Assembly (NCBI RefSeq): GCF_001488575.1
Contig: NZ_LN831303.1
Span: 124,001-188,000, forward strand
DNA: 64,000 bases
Reading direction: 5' to 3'
DNA from: Halobacterium hubeiense
GTDB lineage: Archaea; Halobacteriota; Halobacteria; Halobacteriales; Halobacteriaceae
Below the pieces are notes generated by a model. It saw nothing but the letters and a program-made list of their open reading frames with translations, did no database searches and had not been told where the DNA came from. The translations under genes were made by a program, and so were the position numbers. Of this stretch, positions 61,156 through 64,000 are shown one piece after another (positions within the stretch are counted from its first letter, which is position 1; every line of letters starts with the position of its first letter).

Positions 61156-64000
61156 TCTGCAACCGCTCTAGCGTTCTGCTGTAACCCAGCAACCGCCGCC
61201 CCCCAGCCCGTCACAGCATCCGCTTCAACCGCACTAGCGTTCTGCTGTAACGGTGCTGGAAGTGGGCGAGCGTGCGGACCTCGGGCTTCAACCGCACTAG
61301 CGTTCTGCTGTAACTGCCGCCGGCCGCTCAGGCCGCGAATACGGGTTCGGGCTTCAACCGCACTAGCGTTCTGCTGTAACGTGACTCCCCATGCGAGTTC
61401 TGCGCGCGAACGCGGCTTCAACCGCACTAGCGTTCTGCTGTAACACAGTTGCCTGCTTGTCGGCGCTGTCCCACCCGCGGCTTCAACCGCACTAGCGTTC
61501 TGCTGTAACGGTCGCGGTCGCCCGCAGCCTCGAAGTTCGGGGCGCTTCAACCGCACTAGCGTTCTGCTGTAACAACTGCTGGATGTGCTGCCTATCATCC
61601 CCGAATATGCTTCAACCGCACTAGCGTTCTGCTGTAACTGCCAGCGGGCGCCGTTGCGGCTTTCGAGGTCCGCTCTTCAACCGCACTAGCGTTCTGCTGT
61701 AACTAACGCGAATCATAACCCGCGTAGGGTCATAATCGCTTCAACCGCACTAGCGTTCTGCTGTAACTCGATCTGGTGTGCTTCGCCGTCGACGAGCTGA
61801 TAGCTTCAACCGCACTAGCGTTCTGCTGTAACCGCGCCGGAGAGATCTGCCACAGCTCCGAATCCTGGGTGCTTCAACCGCACTAGCGTTCTGCTGTAAC
61901 ACGTCGTTCTCGTTCCGCGAGCTGGACGCGGCTGCAGCTTCAACCGCACTAGCGTTCTGCTGTAACGCGGCGAACTCCGGCAGCTCCGTAGACTCACTCT
62001 CGCTTCAACCGCACTAGCGTTCTGCTGTAACGCTCCTCGAGTTCATTCAATGCGCGGTAAAGGGTAGCTTCAACCGCACTAGCGTTCTGCTGTAACGCCA
62101 CGACCGAGCCCCTTAGTCCTACCTTCGGAGAAGCTTCAACCGCACTAGCGTTCTGCTGTAACACGCCGATGGTTTCCGGCTTCGCAGGCAGGTACTTGCT
62201 TCAACCGCACTAGCGTTCTGCTGTAACGGCTGATTATAGCCGGATGTTTTTAGTCGGTACAGGCTTCAACCGCACTAGCGTTCTGCTGTAACTGCGGTTC
62301 TCCTGGGCGTCGCTCGACCGTAGCCATGCTTCAACCGCACTAGCGTTCTGCTGTAACCTTCGATTTCGTTTTCCCCATCGTCTGCCGTAACGCGCTTCAA
62401 CCGCACTAGCGTTCTGCTGTAACACGCGCCGGACTGAGGACGGCGCGCATCATCGCGGCGCTTCAACCGCACTAGCGTTCTGCTGTAACACCGCCATCGA
62501 GCCTGCCCTTGAGCGCGTATACCTCGCTTCAACCGCACTAGCGTTCTGCTGTAACGAGGCGAGGCAGTGGTTCTCGGACTTCAACCTCATCCCGCTTCAA
62601 CCGCACTAGCGTTCTGCTGTAACCGCCGGACGTCCAGATCGCGCCGGATGGCGTCCTCCCGCTTCAACCGCACTAGCGTTCTGCTGTAACGCGATGGCCT
62701 TCGAGACGGTCGGCCCCGACCTCCCGCTTCAACCGCACTAGCGTTCTGCTGTAACCGCGGACACGCCGCAATATACCTCCGACGTCATCGCTTCAACCGC
62801 ACTAGCGTTCTGCTGTAACTCGACGCGCCCCAGCTCCGCGCGTCGGGCGAGGGCTACGCTTCAACCGCACTAGCGTTCTGCTGTAACAAGGGGTGTCCGC
62901 GTATACGGTTAGGTAGAGGTTGCTTCAACCGCACTAGCGTTCTGCTGTAACGAGTTGCTGGTACTCCGATTTCACCTGTTGCTTCCGGCTTCAACCGCAC
63001 TAGCGTTCTGCTGTAACTACAGTCCGTTTCACCGATACCATTCACGTTCGACCGCTTCAACCGCACTAGCGTTCTGCTGTAACGACGTCGAGCAGCGCAT
63101 GAGCCAGCTCGGCGACGCGCTTCAACCGCACTAGCGTTCTGCTGTAACTGATTTGGGAACTCCAATACTCTGAGAGCGTTGGGTTGCTTCAACCGCACTA
63201 GCGTTCTGCTGTAACCTCTGGTAGAGCGCCGAGTGGATATTCGAGGAGTCGCTTCAACCGCACTAGCGTTCTGCTGTAACGCCCACGGAACTCAACACGC
63301 GTCCCACGCATCTCCTGCTTCAACCGCACTAGCGTTCTGCTGTAACAGGGGCCGCTGCGCGTGTCCAGCGGGCAGGTCCTGCTTCAACCGCACTAGCGTT
63401 CTGCTGTAACGAGTCTCCCTCCCACGCCTCGCGAGCCGCCCGGAGCGTCCCCGGGCCGCTTCAACCGCACTAGCGTTCTGCTGTAACCTCGCGGTCGACA
63501 TCGAGGACGGCGTGATTCCCGCTTCAACCGCACTAGCGTTCTGCTGTAACTACCCTCGTCAGTGTCCACAACACCCGACCAGCCGTTGCTTCAACCGCAC
63601 TAGCGTTCTGCTGTAACGTGGGCACGGTGACGTCGACGTCGCCCCGGCCGAACCGCTTCAACCGCACTAGCGTTCTGCTGTAACTTCGCCGCGACCCATT
63701 CGGCTTGTAGTAGGTCGCGGCTTCAACCGCACTAGCGTTCTGCTGTAACCGGGCGTCGTCTCCTACGCGCTCAGTCACACGGGCTTCAACCGCACTAGCG
63801 TTCTGCTGTAACAGTTCAAGCGACGGTTGCCCGGAGTCGTTCGGTTCCGTGCTTCAACCGCACTAGCGTTCTGCTGTAACGAGACGGTCTTCGTCACCGC
63901 GTCACCGCCCGCGCGCTGCTTCAACCGCACTAGCGTTCTGCTGTAACCACAACGACTCCCTCACGAACGCCAGCCTCGGATAGGCTTCAACCGCACTAGC
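61156..64000 (-). CRISPR. CRISPR array 2: 44 repeats visible, continues beyond the window
   Basis: 30-bp repeats (on the minus strand GTTACAGCAGAACGC...GCGGTTGAAGC) run from 61156 to the window edge; the last is cut at 64000. The leftmost repeat (61156-61185) is degenerate, and the copy at 61674 has one changed base, which marks the left side as the old, leader-distal end. The handle GTTGAAGC implies leftward transcription from a leader beyond 64000. Spacers are about 34-38 bp. The repeat differs from array 1 but is close to array 3, so one Cas6 probably handles all. Confidence 0.97.

Noticed and set aside
61044-63778. Repeat-derived frames inside CRISPR array 2
   Set aside because: Same cause: the translated repeat (QQNASAVEA, YSRTLVRLK) recurs and no protein is implied.
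5672-63999. Self-targeting spacers matching genes in this window
   Set aside because: By eye I found no spacer matching a gene here; this needs an exact search and I make no claim.

Overview
The window looks like part of a large haloarchaeal replicon, most likely a megaplasmid or an integrative-conjugative region of a Halobacteria member. The predicted proteins are very acidic and Asp/Glu-rich, and most of the DNA is GC-rich. Several genes have archaeal TATA-type promoters placed about 25-30 bp before the start codon, as in leaderless transcripts. The proteins recognised (Orc1/Cdc6, a type I-B Cas set, DoxX, a DUF7563-like zinc finger, TumE/TumA-like pairs) are typical of halophilic archaea.

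Layout. 0-4 kb: a gene open to the left edge, a membrane protein, a small protein and a PAS histidine kinase, with two short inverted-repeat elements (MITEs) between them. 4.0-5.7 kb: an orc1/cdc6 gene with four copies of an ORB-like sequence around an AT-rich stretch, the probable replication origin. 5.7-9.0 kb: CRISPR array 1 (51 repeats). 9.07-18.4 kb: a complete minus-strand cas6-cas8b-cas7-cas5-cas3-cas4-cas1-cas2 operon (type I-B). 18.5-20 kb: a decayed CRISPR, a MITE, and a third mini-array with its own leader. 20.4-34.7 kb: a conjugation or secretion-like region with a short secreted membrane protein, a VirB4-like ATPase, a VirD4/TraD-like coupling ATPase and surface proteins, plus a broken TumE/TumA pair. 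34.7-36.3 kb: a long gene-free, repeat-bearing, strand-asymmetric stretch. 36.7-40.2 kb: a giant zinc-ribbon/membrane/surface protein. 40.6-44.6 kb: an McrBC-like restriction pair inside a pair of ~220-bp direct repeats. 45-61 kb: an accessory island with GIY-YIG, EVE-HNH, SRA-HNH, PLD-like and PD-(D/E)XK nucleases, membrane proteins of unknown function, an integrase fragment and many mobile-element scars. 61.2-64 kb: CRISPR array 2 (44 repeats), which runs off the right edge.

How it fits together. One Cas6/Cascade/Cas3 set probably serves two repeat families: array 1 (handle ATTGAAGC) and arrays 2 and 3 (handle GTTGAAGC). Both leader sequences visible in the window are recognisably homologous. 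Modification-dependent restriction (McrBC, SRA-HNH, EVE-HNH) and uncharacterised nuclease modules are packed beside the CRISPR loci. CRISPR repeats of the array 2 family are scattered through this island and twice supply the stop codon of an adjoining gene. The transfer genes appear to share an upstream operator-like motif.

Most notable observations: a 109/380-bp MITE family whose target TTAG/CTAA places it exactly on stop codons; a spacer acquired twice with a 1-nt offset; a chimeric CRISPR repeat; a cloverleaf-like palindromic element after mcrC; a repeated inverted motif with constant 21-22-nt spacing; a predicted membrane-anchored protein with Cdc48-N-like barrels; and an unknown two-gene module with a PD-(D/E)XK nuclease at 58.3-60.4 kb.
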